The translations under genes and the position numbers were made by a program. Below the pieces are notes generated by a model that did no database searches, was not told the origin of the DNA, and saw nothing but the letters and a program-made list of their open reading frames with translations. Below are positions 5,878 to 7,269 of a DNA stretch of 7,269 nucleotides, piece after piece (the stretch's first letter is position 1; each line of letters starts with the position of its first letter). This DNA is from an uncultured Sulfitobacter sp. GTDB lineage: Bacteria; Pseudomonadota; Alphaproteobacteria; Rhodobacterales; Rhodobacteraceae. The stretch is from the NCBI GenBank assembly GCA_937923365.1, contig CALAIJ010000269.1, positions 1 through 7,269 of the forward strand, written 5' to 3'.

Positions 5878-6327
5878 TCACAAAGGGCGGGACATGAACA
5901 TGTACTTCTCGCGCGGCGCAAATCCTGCGCGCCGGTAAAGTTTGATCGCGGCTGCGTTGTCTTTATCGACCTCCAGATGGATCGCCCGCAACCCGGCGCC
6001 GGACAGCGCGTTGGGCAGGGCAATCAACGCCTCGGTCGCAATGCCGCGTCCACGCACGCCGGGCCGGATGTAGAGTTCATCAACGATGGCGTCCAGGCCC
6101 CCGAATTCCACAGACCAGCCGAAGCAGATGACGATGTAGCCGATGGGCGCGCGCGGCGGGCCGATAAGATAGGCGCAGCCATGCGGAACACCGTCAAGCA
6201 GCGGGGCCACGCCAGCCGCGCGCATCTCGGGCGAGGAGGCTATGTCCGCCTCGGCATGGAAGGCTTCGACAAGGGCGGTCAGCTTGTCCAGATGCTCCGG
6301 CTTGGCGAGGGTGAGGGCGGCGCTCAT
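5878..6327 (-). CDS. GNAT-family N-acetyltransferase
   Basis: A 149-residue GNAT acetyltransferase that moves an acetyl group from acetyl-CoA to an amine; substrate unknown. The acetyl-CoA pyrophosphate loop is ELYIRPGVRGRGIATEAL (84-101), matching R/Q-x-x-G-x-G/A through Arg92-Gly93-Arg94-Gly95-Ile96-Ala97. The later NAAAIKLYRRAGF (124-136) with Asn124 and Tyr131 is the usual motif-B region, Tyr131 being the likely general acid. The length is typical for a single-domain GNAT. The ATG at 6327-6325 overlaps the nucleoside hydrolase stop (6326-6324) as ATGA, so translation is probably coupled. GGGA lies five bases upstream as a weak ribosome site. The frame continues upstream to 6426, but that part is a shadow of the hydrolase. 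Confidence 0.9.
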   Translation of the reverse strand: MSAALTLAKPEHLDKLTALVEAFHAEADIASSPEMRAAGVAPLLDGVPHGCAYLIGPPRAPIGYIVICFGWSVEFGGLDAIVDELYIRPGVRGRGIATEALIALPNALSGAGLRAIHLEVDKDNAAAIKLYRRAGFAPREKYMFMSRPL

Positions 6328-7265
6328 AACCGTCCCAGCCGTTCGGTGAGCAGGCCAAAGAAGCCGTCTGCATCTATGTCCCCCATAAAGGTGGCATTGG
6401 GCGCGCGGTCGGTGACGCGCCACCAATCGGCGACGGTCATGCCCATGGTCAGTTCTGACTGGGTCTCGATCTCGACGTTGATGTGGCGGCCGGTGAACAA
6501 GGTGGGGTCCAGCAGATAGGCGGTGACGCAGGGATCATGCAAAGGCGCCCCTGCGGAGCCGTATTTTTCCTTGTCGAAGCGTTCGAAAAAATCGGTCATC
6601 TGCGCCACGGCGATCCCCGCAGGCGTGCCCAAGGCGCGAAAAGCGTCGTTGCGCGATTTGGTGACCAGGGCCTTGTGCGTCACGTCCAGCGGCATCACCA
6701 CGATCTGAATGCCTGATTTGAACACAATATCAGCGGCTTGCGGGTCGACGTAAATGTTGAATTCAGCTGTGGGCGTGATGTTACCACCTTCAAAGTAGCC
6801 GCCGCCCATGAGGACGATTTCCTGAATGCGCTCTGCAATGTCAGGCGCTTTTTGCAAGGCCGTGGCGATGTTGGTCAGCGGCCCCAGCGGGCACAGCGTG
6901 ATCGTCCCCGCATCGGCCTTGCGCAGGGTGTCGATGATGAAATCCACCGCATGCCCTGTCGCCAAAGGCATAGTGGGATCGGGCAGGTTCGGGCCATCGA
7001 GGCCGCTCTTTCCGTGCACGTGTTCAGCGGTGACCAGATCACGGCCCAAGGGGCGGTCACAGCCTGCATAGACGGGCAGGTCGGGGCGCCCTGCAAGCTC
7101 GCAGACGATCCGGGCATTCTTGGACGTTAAATCAAGCGGCACATTGCCCGCAACGCAGGTCAGGGCCAGCACGTCGAGGTCCTCTGGGCTGGCCAGAGCC
7201 AGAAGGATCGCCACAGCGTCGTCCTGTCCGGGGTCGGTGTCGATGATGATCTTGCGCGGTGCCAT
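6324..7265 (-). CDS. Nucleoside hydrolase (inosine-uridine type)
   Basis: A complete 313-residue nucleoside hydrolase that splits the N-glycosidic bond of ribonucleosides to base and ribose in salvage. The calcium/ribose-binding signature DTDPGQDDA is at 9-17, with Asp11, Asp15 and Asp16. Other conserved parts are VAGN (Asn41), HVHGKSGLDG (82-91), PLGPLTNIATAL (126-137; Thr131 as the likely calcium ligand), MGGG (153-156), AEFNIYVDP (167-175; Glu168 and Asn170 contacting ribose) and LHDPC (242-246; His243 with metal-binding Asp244). The length matches the IunH/Rih family. Purine versus pyrimidine preference cannot be set from sequence, so no rih symbol is given. The ATG is four bases from the window edge, so ribosome site, promoter and any upstream transporter genes are not visible. 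It overlaps the downstream GNAT gene by four bases. Confidence 0.95.
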   Translation of the reverse strand: MAPRKIIIDTDPGQDDAVAILLALASPEDLDVLALTCVAGNVPLDLTSKNARIVCELAGRPDLPVYAGCDRPLGRDLVTAEHVHGKSGLDGPNLPDPTMPLATGHAVDFIIDTLRKADAGTITLCPLGPLTNIATALQKAPDIAERIQEIVLMGGGYFEGGNITPTAEFNIYVDPQAADIVFKSGIQIVVMPLDVTHKALVTKSRNDAFRALGTPAGIAVAQMTDFFERFDKEKYGSAGAPLHDPCVTAYLLDPTLFTGRHINVEIETQSELTMGMTVADWWRVTDRAPNATFMGDIDADGFFGLLTERLGRL

Positions 7266-7269
7266 GGAT

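Overview
The window is a GC-rich stretch of bacterial chromosome. Its gene content and protein style suggest an alphaproteobacterium, most likely a marine Rhodobacteraceae (Roseobacter-group) relative. The pointers are a Fur/Mur-type regulator without the structural-zinc cysteines, a Gly/Arg-tailed RhlE-like helicase, a DUF533 protein with a long glycine-rich linker, and a SelO of alphaproteobacterial type. This assignment is inference from sequence style; there is no rRNA marker. No tRNA, rRNA, CRISPR array, phage gene or transposase gene is visible.

Layout: (1) 2-421, minus: Fur/Mur metalloregulator. (2) 422-778: divergent intergenic region that may be a long helicase leader. (3) 779-2092, plus: DEAD-box RNA helicase. 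(4) 2093-2371: convergent intergenic region packed with dyad symmetry. Two REP-like hairpins in opposite orientation (2105-2128 and 2284-2307) share a perfect 12-bp inverted repeat and enclose a long imperfect palindrome (2166-2246) and another hairpin (2249-2279). A GC hairpin (2333-2353) lies next to the end of the DUF533 gene. (5) 2372-3259, minus: DUF533/TerB-like protein. (6) 3260-3402: divergent regulatory region with a perfect 9-bp inverted repeat. (7) 3403-4290, plus: EamA/DMT-family permease. (8) 4291-4359: short convergent gap with two small hairpins. (9) A minus-strand run: nucleoside hydrolase (7265-6324), GNAT acetyltransferase (6327-5878) with an ATGA overlap, then after 108 bp SelO protein adenylyltransferase (5769-4360). 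SelO has an AT-rich double palindrome just upstream.

The genes are mostly housekeeping or stress functions: metal-responsive regulation, RNA remodelling, metabolite export, nucleoside salvage, redox-linked AMPylation. They do not form one obvious pathway. Only the nucleoside hydrolase/GNAT pair looks strongly co-translated. I do not see a new multi-gene system. The most unusual structure is the nested-palindrome element at 2105-2307, which resembles a REP/BIME or small non-autonomous mobile element. Next are the SelO operator-like palindromes and the rearranged cysteines of SelO.
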